64,000 bases of DNA from Bog-159 sp963756605 (lineage in GTDB: Bacteria; Acidobacteriota; Terriglobia; Bryobacterales; Bryobacteraceae). The position numbers and the translations under genes were made by a program. The stretch lies in contig CAVWOT010000014.1 in the NCBI GenBank assembly GCA_963756605.1, forward strand, positions 62,001 through 126,000, given 5' to 3'. The notes below the pieces were generated by a model that did no database searches, was not told the DNA's origin, and saw only the letters and a program-made list of their open reading frames with translations. Positions 34,913-43,196 of this stretch are shown here, piece by piece (positions within the stretch are counted from its first letter, which is position 1; the number at the start of each line of letters is the position of its first letter).

Positions 34913-35590
34913 CTATAGGGAGTTTCCATTGGGTCTGTTCCAGTGCGTGATGCCGGCGGCCAAAGCCACTTGCGTGAGGCCGGCTACGTTATTGACGCCC
35001 AATTTCTTCATCAACATCTTGCGATAGCCGCGCACGGTTTGCAAGCCGAGTTCGAGCAGCACCGCGATGTCCTTGCTGGTTTTGCCTTCGGCCACCATGC
35101 GCAGCACCTGCAATTCCCGCGGCGAGAGCGTGTCGAGGGGAGCCTGCGTGCTGGAGGTCCGCAGGTCGCCGCTCTGAATGCGGCTCAGGAGACTGTCGGA
35201 GACTTGTGAACTGAGGTACGATCCGCCGCGCGCCACTGTCCGGAGGGCGTCGATCAAGTCCGCGGCGGAGGCGCGTTTCAACACAAATGCGCGGGCGCCG
35301 GAACGAATGGCGCTCACCACGGAATTTTCATCGTCGTAGATGGAGAGGATCACCACCCGCGTTTGCGGTGAGTAGCGCAGAATCTCGACGGTGGATTCGA
35401 TGCCATTGAGGCCGGGCATTCCGATATCCATCACTACCAGGTCAGGCCGCGACTTCTTGCAGAATTGCACGGCCTCCGTGCCGGTTTCGGCCTCGCCCAC
35501 GACGCGGAATTCAGGCGTACGATCCAGGATCGCATGCAGACCATCGCGCATCATTTTGTGATCGTCCACCAGTAGAATGTCGTAGGGCAT
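34913..35590 (-). CDS. NarL/FixJ-type response regulator
   Basis: 225 residues from the ATG of MPYDILLVDDHKMM; the frame is open further upstream but that part is antisense-like text over the kinase gene. Receiver D55 (LVVMDIGMPGLNG), acidic pair D9/D10. LuxR HTH LSPRELQVLRMVAEGKTSKDIAVLLELGLQTVRGYRKMLMKKL. It follows its sensor kinase by 5 nt. The stop TAG is followed at once by the amidohydrolase frame. Confidence 0.94.
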   Translation of the reverse strand: MPYDILLVDDHKMMRDGLHAILDRTPEFRVVGEAETGTEAVQFCKKSRPDLVVMDIGMPGLNGIESTVEILRYSPQTRVVILSIYDDENSVVSAIRSGARAFVLKRASAADLIDALRTVARGGSYLSSQVSDSLLSRIQSGDLRTSSTQAPLDTLSPRELQVLRMVAEGKTSKDIAVLLELGLQTVRGYRKMLMKKLGVNNVAGLTQVALAAGITHWNRPNGNSL

Positions 35591-35595
35591 AATTC

Positions 35596-36705
35596 TTACT
35601 TGCCCACCTCCACGGTTTGCGGATCGGGCGATTTCTTGCGCCGGCCCCGCTTCCCATCCGATCGTGGCCCTTCTTCGGTCTCGATCCGCGGCCCGGGCGC
35701 CCTGAGGATTGGGGAGCGGTAGAGCGCGTGCACCACGGTGCCGTTGTCCGGCGCGCTGCTGATTTGCAATTCGATCCCGGCCCGGTCCGCAAAATACTGC
35801 ATCACCATCAACTCCAGTCCGGCTGCTTCGGGGCACTTGTCCGCGCCATCGACCCCATTGTCGTGAATCTCCAGCATAGGTCCGTTCCGCAAAGACTTGA
35901 GCAGTATCCCGATGGCGGAGCAACCCGGGCGGCGTACGGCTTGCGCGGTGGCCTCCTGCGCGATGCGGTACAGCGCGGCTGCAGCCTCGGGAGGCGGCTG
36001 GGCCCTGGCATCTGTGAACACGCGCACGTTCCCGCTGAAATCCGCCCGCAGGCATCCGGCCAGGCGGTCCAGGGCGGCGCGCAATCCAACCCGCTCGGCG
36101 GTGGCCGGGTTCAACTCGCGATTCGCGTCACGCACCAGGGTGACGATGGTTTCGAGCACGGCCTGGATTTCGCCGATGCGCTGCGGAATGGGAAGGGCGC
36201 TGTCCGCCAGATCCATGCGCAAGAGGTCGAATTGCAGGCCGGCGGCGCTCAGGCTCTGGCCAATGTGATCGTGGAGGAGTTCAGCCATGCGCGCGCGGCT
36301 GGCTTCCAGAGCGGCGAGCGTGCGCAGCACCATGCCGGCTTGTGGCAGAGGGTGTGCCATGCCCGCGGCAAAGGCGATTTCACCTTTGAACCGCCGGATG
36401 GGGAACATGGTGATCGCAAAAATGTGAGCGGCTTCGCCAAACTGGGCGGCGGCGCGGATGGTCTGGCCGGCGAAGACGCACTCCAGGCGGGCGGCCCAGG
36501 AACGCCGCGCGGAGGGCCCGCACAGATGGATGAAGTTGAGCGCGCCAAATTCGGTGGCGGGGCGGCCGAACACGGGCGCGGCGTCGCCATAGACGGCCTG
36601 AAACATCCCGTCGCGCTTCAGCAACCAGGCGCACCCGGGACTTTGGTGCAACAGCATCTCGCACAGCGCCGCGTCTGGCAGGGGTTTGCTCCTGACTTCA
36701 TTCAT
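35596..36705 (-). CDS. Sensor histidine kinase with PAS-like input domain (HisKA_3)
   Basis: 369 residues from ATG 36705; a GTG 11 codons upstream is possible. Residues 12-125 form a PAS-like domain (LLHQSPGCAWLLKRDGMFQAVYGDAAPVFGRPATEFGA). RMAELLHDHIGQSLSAAGLQFDLL carries phospho-His H145. The ATPase domain is divergent: EATAQAVRRPGCSAIGI replaces the N box Asn, and EIHDNGVDG is G1-like. A basic tail (GKRGRRKKSPD) ends the protein. The weak N box raises the question whether it still binds ATP. Confidence 0.87.
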   Translation of the reverse strand: MNEVRSKPLPDAALCEMLLHQSPGCAWLLKRDGMFQAVYGDAAPVFGRPATEFGALNFIHLCGPSARRSWAARLECVFAGQTIRAAAQFGEAAHIFAITMFPIRRFKGEIAFAAGMAHPLPQAGMVLRTLAALEASRARMAELLHDHIGQSLSAAGLQFDLLRMDLADSALPIPQRIGEIQAVLETIVTLVRDANRELNPATAERVGLRAALDRLAGCLRADFSGNVRVFTDARAQPPPEAAAALYRIAQEATAQAVRRPGCSAIGILLKSLRNGPMLEIHDNGVDGADKCPEAAGLELMVMQYFADRAGIELQISSAPDNGTVVHALYRSPILRAPGPRIETEEGPRSDGKRGRRKKSPDPQTVEVGK

Positions 36706-36813
36706 CAGACTCGTGCCAATCCTGGTAGCGTTCCGCACATTCTAGCAGGTTGACTACTGTACGCGCGGGAGTACTATGTCTCACAGCCGGAGCGTACCTT
36801 GCCTAGCCTTGCT

Positions 36814-37776
36814 CTAGCATGGGCTGCGCACAGCTGCGGCCACCTGCTCGATGGCGCGGCGGCCCTGGCTGAGGGCGCCTGCCAAGGAGAAGAATGGGTG
36901 AATCATACCGGCGTATCTGGTGCAGGTCACTCGAACGCCGTTCTCGGCCAGCCGCTTGGCATAAGTTTCCCCTTCGTCGCGCAGCGTGTCGCACTCGGCG
37001 GTGATCACCAGGGCCGGCGGCAAACCGCGCAGGTCCGGCGCCAGCAGCGGCGATGCGTAAACGTTTCGGGCATCCTCGATGCGCGCCAGGTAATGACCAC
37101 GGAACCACTCCATCTCGGCGCGAGTCAGGTGATAGCCCTCAGCAAACTCCGCATAAGACGGTGTGTCGAACGATGCCAGGTTCGCCACGGGATAGATCAG
37201 CACCTGCAAGGCGAGAGTCGGGCCGCCTTCGTCACGGGCTTTGATGCACATCACGGTGGCGAGATTGCCGCCGGCACTGTCCCCACCAACTGCAATGCGG
37301 TGCGCATCCACGCCGAGGCGGGCGGTGTTGGCGGCCACCCATGCGGTAGCGGCGTAGCAGTCCTCGACGGCTGCCGGAAACTTATGTTCGGGTGAAAGCC
37401 GGTAATCCACGGCCACGACCACGGCTCCGGCGCGGCGGGCGATGGCCCGGCAGACGGAGTCGTGCGTATCCAGATCGCACAACACCCATCCGCCGCCATG
37501 GAAGTAGACCAGGCACGGAAACGGGCCGTCGCCCGCGGGGGTGTAGATACGGACGGGGACCGACTGCGGCGCGTACGGAACGCGGAGATCCTCGACGCGG
37601 CCGATCTCCTCGGATGGGAGGGCTGGGTCTTTCAAGCCATCGATAGCGGCCTGGCGAGCCTCCGCGGGGGTGAGCGTCTCTATGGGCGGTGCCGCCTCGG
37701 CTTCCTGCGCTTCGAGCAGCGCCCGCACTTCAGGAAAGAGTTTGGGCCGGAGAGGATGTGCGCGCTGGTGCGGCAT
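36814..37776 (-). CDS. Alpha/beta hydrolase, hormone-sensitive-lipase-type esterase
   Basis: 320 residues. Oxyanion motif HGGGW (93-97), nucleophile GDSAGG (S167), acid in ITAECDTLRDEG and base in YAGMIHPFF. This is the AB-hydrolase 3 / HSL family of carboxylesterases acting on short acyl esters. No signal peptide, so cytosolic. The family usually has a short cap, and the N-terminal 60 residues match that. Confidence 0.93.
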   Translation of the reverse strand: MPHQRAHPLRPKLFPEVRALLEAQEAEAAPPIETLTPAEARQAAIDGLKDPALPSEEIGRVEDLRVPYAPQSVPVRIYTPAGDGPFPCLVYFHGGGWVLCDLDTHDSVCRAIARRAGAVVVAVDYRLSPEHKFPAAVEDCYAATAWVAANTARLGVDAHRIAVGGDSAGGNLATVMCIKARDEGGPTLALQVLIYPVANLASFDTPSYAEFAEGYHLTRAEMEWFRGHYLARIEDARNVYASPLLAPDLRGLPPALVITAECDTLRDEGETYAKRLAENGVRVTCTRYAGMIHPFFSLAGALSQGRRAIEQVAAAVRSPC

Positions 37777-37955
37777 GGTGTGCGGATAGATCCTTTCGAG
37801 AAGAGCAGCGTACCAGGGTGCACTGGGCCACGGGGTTTGCCGGAGTCATGCTCCGCCTTTTGATATGATAAGAAGGTCGCCGCCAGGCGACTCAATGAAA
37901 CTGTAAAGACCACCCTCGTTAATCTGCCCGCCCAACCGGCGGCCTGTGAGGTACT

Positions 37956-39536
37956 GTGTCTTTACTGAGTCTTTCCGACGTCTCTTTTGCGTATTCCTGC
38001 GGCGCGCGCCTGTTTGAGGGCGCGTCATTTTCAATCAACGAGAATGATCGCGTAGCGTTGGTGGGCCCAAACGGCGCGGGCAAATCGACTTTGTTGCGCC
38101 TGCTCGCGGGCCAACTCGAGCCTGCGCAAGGCGAGATCGCCCGTCGCCGCAGGCTCCATGTTTCCGTAGCCGGTCAGGAGTTCGGGAGCACCGCGCCCCA
38201 GACGCTGTTCGATTTCGCTTTCAGCGTGCTGCCGTCGCTGGCGCCGTTGCGGGCCCGTATCAGCCAACTGGAAGGACAGCTTTCGAGCGCGGCATGCGCG
38301 GTCGAGTATGCCGATCGCATCCATGCGTATCAGGAGGCGGGTGGTTACCGTGCGGAGGCCGAAGTAGAACGCACGCTCAGCGGGCTGGGTTTTTCCGAAT
38401 CTGATTTCAGCCGGGACGTCGTCTCCCTGTCCGGAGGCGAGCGCATGCGCGCCCAACTGGCGCGGGAGTTAGCCATACCGGCCGATCTGCTGATCCTGGA
38501 TGAACCTACCAATCACCTGGATGCCGTCGCGCGCGATTGGCTCGCTGGCAACCTGCAAAACCGCGCCGGCGCGTGCGTCATCGCCTCGCACGACCGGTCG
38601 CTGCTGGCTTCCTTCGCGCAACGCATCGTCGAAATCGATGGCGGGCGCGTGCGCCTCTTCGAGGGCGGATACACCGGCTATCGCCGCGCCCGCGCGCTGC
38701 TCGACGCGCAGGCCTGGGCCGCCTACGAAGCCTTTGCGCGACGGAAAGCGGCCATGGCGCTGGCCGCCCGCCGCCGCGAGACGCTGGCCTCGCGGGTCGC
38801 GCACACGCCGGATGGAATTCGCGGCGGGAAGGATCACTACGCTCGCAAAGCGGCCAAAGTGGCACGCACTGCCCGCATTCTGCGCGAGCGTGTCGCGGAT
38901 GAACACAGCGTCGAGAAGCCCTGGGAAGAGCAGCCCATCGACGGCTTGTCGTTCGACCGGGTGACCCGTGGGAGCGATCTGGTGCTGGTGGCCGAGCGAC
39001 TCACAAAATCGTACGGCGCACGGATCTTGTTCCGGGATCTCAGCTTCCACCTACGCCGCGAAGGACGTCTGGTCATACGAGGCGGGAATGGATCGGGCAA
39101 AACCACGCTGTTGAACATCCTGCACGGAACCGTGCAGCCCGATACGGGATCGGTTCGTTGGGGCGCAAACGTGAAGCCGGCCGTGGTGGCGCAGGATATC
39201 GAGGCGCTCGATGCGCAACTCTCGCCGCTGGAGATCTGCGGTGCGGATGCCGCCGCACGCACCTTGCTCGCCTGCCTGAAGCTGCGTCCCGAGTGCCTCA
39301 ACCGGCCGCTAAAGGGCTTAAGCGGCGGCGAGCGCACCAAGGTGGCCCTGGCGCGCATCCTCAATAGCCGGGCCAATCTGTTGCTGCTCGATGAACCGAC
39401 CAATCATCTCGAAATCGAAGCGCAAGAGGCATTGGAACAGGCCTTGCAGCTTTACCCAGGCGCCGTGGTGGCGGTATCGCACGACGCTTTTTTCATTGCC
39501 GCACTGGGTCCGGACGCCGCTTTTGTGGACCTATGA
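37956..39536 (+). CDS. ABC-F family ATPase (duplicated ATPase, no TM)
   Basis: 526 residues from a GTG preceded by GAGG. Two ABC domains: Walker A GPNGAGKST (37-45) with signature VSLSGGERMRAQ and Walker B LLILDEPTNHLD; then GGNGSGKTT with KGLSGGERTKVALARI and LLLLDEPTNHLE. A charged linker (about 235-320) lies between them. ABC-F proteins act on ribosomes (Uup/EttA/antibiotic-protection types); which subtype cannot be told. Overlaps yjbQ by 4 nt. Confidence 0.94.
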   Translation: MSLLSLSDVSFAYSCGARLFEGASFSINENDRVALVGPNGAGKSTLLRLLAGQLEPAQGEIARRRRLHVSVAGQEFGSTAPQTLFDFAFSVLPSLAPLRARISQLEGQLSSAACAVEYADRIHAYQEAGGYRAEAEVERTLSGLGFSESDFSRDVVSLSGGERMRAQLARELAIPADLLILDEPTNHLDAVARDWLAGNLQNRAGACVIASHDRSLLASFAQRIVEIDGGRVRLFEGGYTGYRRARALLDAQAWAAYEAFARRKAAMALAARRRETLASRVAHTPDGIRGGKDHYARKAAKVARTARILRERVADEHSVEKPWEEQPIDGLSFDRVTRGSDLVLVAERLTKSYGARILFRDLSFHLRREGRLVIRGGNGSGKTTLLNILHGTVQPDTGSVRWGANVKPAVVAQDIEALDAQLSPLEICGADAAARTLLACLKLRPECLNRPLKGLSGGERTKVALARILNSRANLLLLDEPTNHLEIEAQEALEQALQLYPGAVVAVSHDAFFIAALGPDAAFVDL

Positions 39537-39970
39537 TATCCTACAGCCGCATGGCTGTCTTGCAGAAGAGCTTTCGCGTGTCGACGCGCGGCCACGGCGA
39601 CGTGCTGGATGTGACCGCGCAGGTGACGCGCATTGTGGCGGAGAGCGGCGTCCAGCAGGGCATCGTGAACATTGCCGGGGTGGGCTCCACGCTGGGCGTC
39701 ACCACGCTGGAATTCGAACCGGGCTGCGTGGCGGATCTGCGGCGCGCGCTCGAACAGATCGCCCCCGCCGCGGGCGACTACGCGCATAACGCGCGCTGGG
39801 GTGATGGCAACGGTTACGCCCACCTGCGCAGCGCGCTGGTGGGCACGGCGCGCAGCTTTCCCATAACCGGCGGCCAGGTCGGGACCGGGACGTGGCAGCA
39901 GATCGTGCTGTGCGATTTCGATAACCGCACGCGCGACCGGCAGGTGCTGGTGACGGTGGTGGGCGAATGA
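39533..39970 (+). CDS. YjbQ family (UPF0047) protein
   Basis: 145 residues (start ATG in the ATGA overlap; an ATG six codons later is also possible). Motifs: STRGHGDVLDVT, GIVNIAGVGSTLGVTTLEFEPG, DYAHNARWGDGNGYAHLRSALVG and the C-terminal TGTWQQIVLCDFDNRTRDRQV. The family has weak thiamine-phosphate synthase activity in E. coli, but its true role is unsettled. Confidence 0.93.
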   Translation: MISYSRMAVLQKSFRVSTRGHGDVLDVTAQVTRIVAESGVQQGIVNIAGVGSTLGVTTLEFEPGCVADLRRALEQIAPAAGDYAHNARWGDGNGYAHLRSALVGTARSFPITGGQVGTGTWQQIVLCDFDNRTRDRQVLVTVVGE

Positions 39971-39983
39971 CAGTGGTGGGCGA

Positions 39984-40325
39984 ATGAAGGAGCGTCGCGC
40001 GCATCCCCGGCTATGGTGTTCGGACCTGATTAAAGTGCGTCTTGAGGACGCTGGCGGCGGATCCGCCGAGTTGATCGCCAATCTGGAAGATATCTCGCCA
40101 TCGGGCGCCTGCGTGCAGTTCGAGCAGCCTGTGCCGGCCGGCGCGCGGGTCTGCTTGAGGCTGGGCCGGTTCCTGTTCCGCGGGCAGGTGATGCATTGCA
40201 CGCATAATGAAATCGGGTATTTCGTAGGGGTCCGGTTCGATGCCGGGAGAGTGTGGTCGCGCGAGATCTACAAGCCAAAGCACTTGCTGGATCCCGCGCA
40301 GGTGGCTGCAGGCGGGTCTAAATAG
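39984..40325 (+). CDS. PilZ-domain protein
   Basis: 113 residues. The c-di-GMP motif RRAHPR at 4-9 and the second motif EDISPSGACVQF are both present, so it should bind c-di-GMP. No other domain. Its start lies in a 17-bp tandem duplication of GTGGTGGGCGAATGA text that also contains the yjbQ stop. The 3' end overlaps the convergent ROK gene by 8 nt. Confidence 0.9.
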   Translation: MKERRAHPRLWCSDLIKVRLEDAGGGSAELIANLEDISPSGACVQFEQPVPAGARVCLRLGRFLFRGQVMHCTHNEIGYFVGVRFDAGRVWSREIYKPKHLLDPAQVAAGGSK

Positions 40326-41016
40326 CCCGCTTGACCGGCATCGCACGCCGCCACAATCGATAGCCGCCGCGGAATGCGTAGGAATTGTCGCCCAGGCGCG
40401 CGCCGGGAGGGAGCTTTTTCAGTACCTTCGAGTTGCCGCCGCCCAACACGACGTAATCGGCTTCCAAGGCCGCTTTCAGCCGCTTCACGACATCGAAAAC
40501 ATGCTGCCGCCACTTCTTTTTGCCTAGTCGCTTCAGACCGCGGATGCCCAGATAATCCTCATAGGTAAGGCCGTGTTTATAGGGCAGGTGCGCCAGCTCC
40601 ATCGGCTCCAGGACGCCGTCTACGATCGCCGCCGAGCCGAGGCCGGTGCCCAGGCCGAGGAACAGCATCCGCCCGCCCTCGTAATGGCCGAGGGCTTGCA
40701 TGGCGGCATCGTTGATGATCTTCACGGGACAGCCGAGCGCTTTCTTGAAATCGAAATGCACCCAACCAGGCCCCAGGTTATGCGGTTCGCTGATAGGCTT
40801 GCCGTGAACCACTGGTCCGGGATATCCAATCGACGCTACCGAATACTGCCAGCCATCGATAGCCTTGCGCACATCGGCCACCATCTTCCGGGGAGTCATC
40901 TTGGGGCCGGACGGAATCTCGACGAAAGTACTGTGGCCGGTGGCCAAGGCTTTGACGTGTGTGCCACCCACGTCGAGAACCAGGATCTTCAAGGGCTTCG
41001 CGGCCGCTTCAGTCAT
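40318..41016 (-). CDS. ROK-family sugar kinase, polyphosphate-glucokinase-like
   Basis: 232 residues. LVLDVGGTHVKALATG (phosphate-1), SIGYPGPV, KIINDAAMQALGHYEGG and LFLGLGTGLGSAAIVDG form the ROK/actin-like ATPase core. The ROK zinc motif CxCGxxGC is absent, as in small PpgK-type proteins. Polyphosphate-dependent glucokinase is the nearest guess; ATP cannot be excluded. The ATG is the last of three ATGACTGA repeats 10 nt apart. Confidence 0.88.
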   Translation of the reverse strand: MTEAAAKPLKILVLDVGGTHVKALATGHSTFVEIPSGPKMTPRKMVADVRKAIDGWQYSVASIGYPGPVVHGKPISEPHNLGPGWVHFDFKKALGCPVKIINDAAMQALGHYEGGRMLFLGLGTGLGSAAIVDGVLEPMELAHLPYKHGLTYEDYLGIRGLKRLGKKKWRQHVFDVVKRLKAALEADYVVLGGGNSKVLKKLPPGARLGDNSYAFRGGYRLWRRAMPVKRAI

Positions 41017-41054
41017 CGTCAGTCATCGTCAGTCATGGTGCAGCGAGGGCCCCA

Positions 41055-41267
41055 TTATTCCACGGTGACGTGCGTGCCCTTCACCTCGTGCCGCGACATG
41101 CTGTTGATGCGGTCGTCGATTACGCTACGCACGCCTTTCAGGAACTCCATGCGCGAATTGCGGAAATGGTCCTTAGTCGCATCGGACCAGGCCTTCCGCA
41201 AGAACGGCTTCACATTCAGACAGTAGAAGCAGCCCGGAGCGTCCATGTTCGGTTTTTCGTCTGCCAT
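41055..41267 (-). CDS. Conserved small protein, 70 aa
   Basis: MADEKPNMDAPGCFYCLNVKPFLRKAW...: starts 3 nt after the ArsA-like stop. The pattern GCFYCLNVK (CxxC-like with one spacer change: C-F-Y-C) and a helical body FRNSRMEFLKGVRSVIDDRINSM are visible. No family name is known to me. Its position between the ArsA-type ATPase and the ROK kinase suggests one transcript. Confidence 0.65.
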   Translation of the reverse strand: MADEKPNMDAPGCFYCLNVKPFLRKAWSDATKDHFRNSRMEFLKGVRSVIDDRINSMSRHEVKGTHVTVE

Positions 41268-41269
41268 AA

Positions 41270-42457
41270 TTAATTCTCCCTCATTTCCACGGTCAACACT
41301 TTATTCTCCAACTTTGCATGCGCTGGCGAAAGGGCCGCCATCGAGGTGGGCAGGCCGATGTGCCGGCGCAGCGTCCCAATCTGCACCACCAGTTCGTCGC
41401 CTTTTTTGAATAGCCCGATTTCGCCCTTCACGGCGAAGGGGAGTTGCAAACATACCTCATAATGCCCGTCGCGCTTGGTGAACGTGTAGGGCGCCTCGGT
41501 GCGCGAAATCACGGCGGGGTCGTCATTGTCGCCGTACAGCGCACGCGCCAGATCCTGCAGCCGTTCCGCGCCCAGCACCTCGTGCGTGAACAGCGGCACG
41601 TGCTTGACCGGTACGGGAGAGAAGTATGCGGAGATCTCGTCCAGCACGCGGCGCTGTGATTCGCGCCATTCGGCGAAAAAGGAATCGGTGATGGTCTCGG
41701 GCAGCACGCGATTCACGATGATGCCATCCACGGTGAGCCCGTGCAGCGAAAAGTACACGAACGCGCGCTGCGTTTCGCGCAGCACCATCTTCTCCGGATT
41801 GGTGACCAAACGCACGCTGGTGGTGCGGGGATTCTCCAGCAGTTCGTCGATGCCGTCGAGCTTGCCGAAAAGGTCCTGGATATTGGCGAAGTAACTGTCG
41901 GTCGGCAGCTCCACCGGCGAAACACGATTGGCCAGCGGACGCACGGCTTTGAGCACCGTCCGCTGAAAGGGAAAGATATGCTTCATGTACCAATCGAGCG
42001 TGGTGGGCATGCTGACGAAACGCATGGATTCGGCTGTGGGCGCACAGTCGAGCACGATCACGTCGTATCGGCCTTCGCGCCGGAACTGGTTCACCCACAT
42101 CATGGCGCTCAGCTCTTCCATGCCTGGCAGGATGGCCAGTTCTTCGGCTTCCACATCGCTGATGCCGGTGGTGCGCAACACGGAAATCACGTACGCGGAG
42201 ATTTCCCGCCAATGCCGCTTGATCTCCTTCTGGATATTAACCTCGTGGATCGCCAGCTTGTCGCTAATCGAGTAAGGATCGCCGGTCTTTTCGTGGAACA
42301 GGCTGGTTTCGAGATCGAAAGAATCAGCCAGGCTGTGCGCGGGGTCCACGCTCATCACCAGCGTGCGGTAGCCGAGGCGCGCCAGTTGGACGCCTGTCGC
42401 CGCGGCCAGACTGGTCTTGCCCACGCCGCCTTTCCCGCTGAACAGCAAAATGCGCAT
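41270..42457 (-). CDS. ArsA/GET3-type ATPase
   Basis: 395 residues from the ATG of MRILLFSGKGG; 25 upstream codons read PDGRGSVTSRPV, a translated intergenic repeat, and are excluded. Deviant Walker A GKGGVGKTS (8-16), switch VMSVDPAHSLADSFD, LPGMEELSAMMW, DVIVLDCAPTAESMRF and the adenine loop VTNPEKMVLRETQRA. A C-terminal HSP20-like domain (about 315-395) ends the protein. One ATPase domain, so it acts as a dimer. Lacks the metal-binding Cys set of true ArsA, which favours a targeting-factor or unknown role. Confidence 0.92.
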   Translation of the reverse strand: MRILLFSGKGGVGKTSLAAATGVQLARLGYRTLVMSVDPAHSLADSFDLETSLFHEKTGDPYSISDKLAIHEVNIQKEIKRHWREISAYVISVLRTTGISDVEAEELAILPGMEELSAMMWVNQFRREGRYDVIVLDCAPTAESMRFVSMPTTLDWYMKHIFPFQRTVLKAVRPLANRVSPVELPTDSYFANIQDLFGKLDGIDELLENPRTTSVRLVTNPEKMVLRETQRAFVYFSLHGLTVDGIIVNRVLPETITDSFFAEWRESQRRVLDEISAYFSPVPVKHVPLFTHEVLGAERLQDLARALYGDNDDPAVISRTEAPYTFTKRDGHYEVCLQLPFAVKGEIGLFKKGDELVVQIGTLRRHIGLPTSMAALSPAHAKLENKVLTVEMREN

Positions 42458-42515
42458 ATAAGACCATGATAGCAAGCGCTGGTGGACGGGCCGCGAAGTT
42501 ACCGAGCCGCGACCG

Positions 42516-42860
42516 TCAGGGAGTTGTCTCACCTACGTCGATCAATTCATCCCACGCCAGGGCGTAGCCCAACGCACGTTTCACCTCGCGATGACGGGAC
42601 GACGCCAAAGCTCCGGCACGGGTATCCAGCCACTGCCGCGCGACCGTGCGAATGTTATCGAGGTTGGCCACACAGGTCGACGGTAGCCCCTCACGCGTGC
42701 CTAATGCGACCTCCACCGGAATGGCTCGTATAGTCGTGGTGACCTCGGCCACAATGAACTTATTCAGGTACTGATAAGCATCGTTGCGGCTCAGCAGCAG
42801 CACAGGGCGGCGGCCTGCAGCCGCCGGCAAGTTCGCCCACCAGATCTCGAACTGTCTCAC
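42516..42860 (-). CDS. PemK/MazF-type toxin (mRNA interferase family)
   Basis: 114 residues. MRQFEIWWANLPAAAGRRPVLLLSRNDAYQYLN is the family start, followed by IVAEVTTTIRAIPVEV and STCVANLDNIRTVARQWL. These are the SH3-like beta-barrel blocks of PemK toxins that cut mRNA. The ATG overlaps the antitoxin stop by 4 nt. Confidence 0.9.
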   Translation of the reverse strand: MRQFEIWWANLPAAAGRRPVLLLSRNDAYQYLNKFIVAEVTTTIRAIPVEVALGTREGLPSTCVANLDNIRTVARQWLDTRAGALASSRHREVKRALGYALAWDELIDVGETTP

Positions 42861-43075
42861 GGCTTATACTCCTCCGCCGTGGACCAGTCGTCGGCATCCA
42901 GGATCGCGTCGGGCTGTTTGCGGTAAGCTTCGCGCATGGCGCGGTACTCGGCCTGCCTCACCGCCTTTCGAATCGCCTGCCGCACAAACTCCGATCGCTG
43001 GCGTTTTCCGGGCGCGGCGATGCGGTTCAAGGCCTTTAGGGTGGACTCGTCCAACTGGATCAAGAGTGGCTTCAT
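42857..43075 (-). CDS. Ribbon-helix-helix antitoxin of the PemK pair
   Basis: 72 residues from ATG 43075 (a TTG two codons upstream is possible). MKPLLIQLDESTLKALNRI forms the ribbon, KRQRSEFVRQAIRKAVRQ the helices. The acidic tail ILDADDWSTAEEYKP would wrap the toxin. Antitoxin-first order with 4-nt overlap is the usual arrangement and allows autoregulation. Confidence 0.88.
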   Translation of the reverse strand: MKPLLIQLDESTLKALNRIAAPGKRQRSEFVRQAIRKAVRQAEYRAMREAYRKQPDAILDADDWSTAEEYKP

Positions 43076-43110
43076 ATGCAATTATTATATAGAAGATTGA
43101 TATGCTTTGA

Positions 43111-43150
43111 CGGCGAACTGAAGTTCGCCGCTGCACGCTAAAGCGTGCGC
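43111..43150. repeat. Two adjacent hairpins (CTGAAG and CTAAAG centres)
   Basis: CGGCGAACT-GA-AGTTCGCCG (43111-43130) and GCACGCT-AA-AGCGTGC (43133-43148). The pair plus its flanks recurs at 47514-47556 with one difference in about 39 bp. It lies between the divergent antitoxin and VWA genes. Confidence 0.9.
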
Positions 43151-43196
43151 CACAGAGGAATATAATGTAACCGCTATCTATTGAGGGGCGTTAGCA

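Noticed and set aside
35617..36753. 378-codon plus-strand frame
   Set aside because: Antisense to the PAS-histidine kinase gene, no domain.
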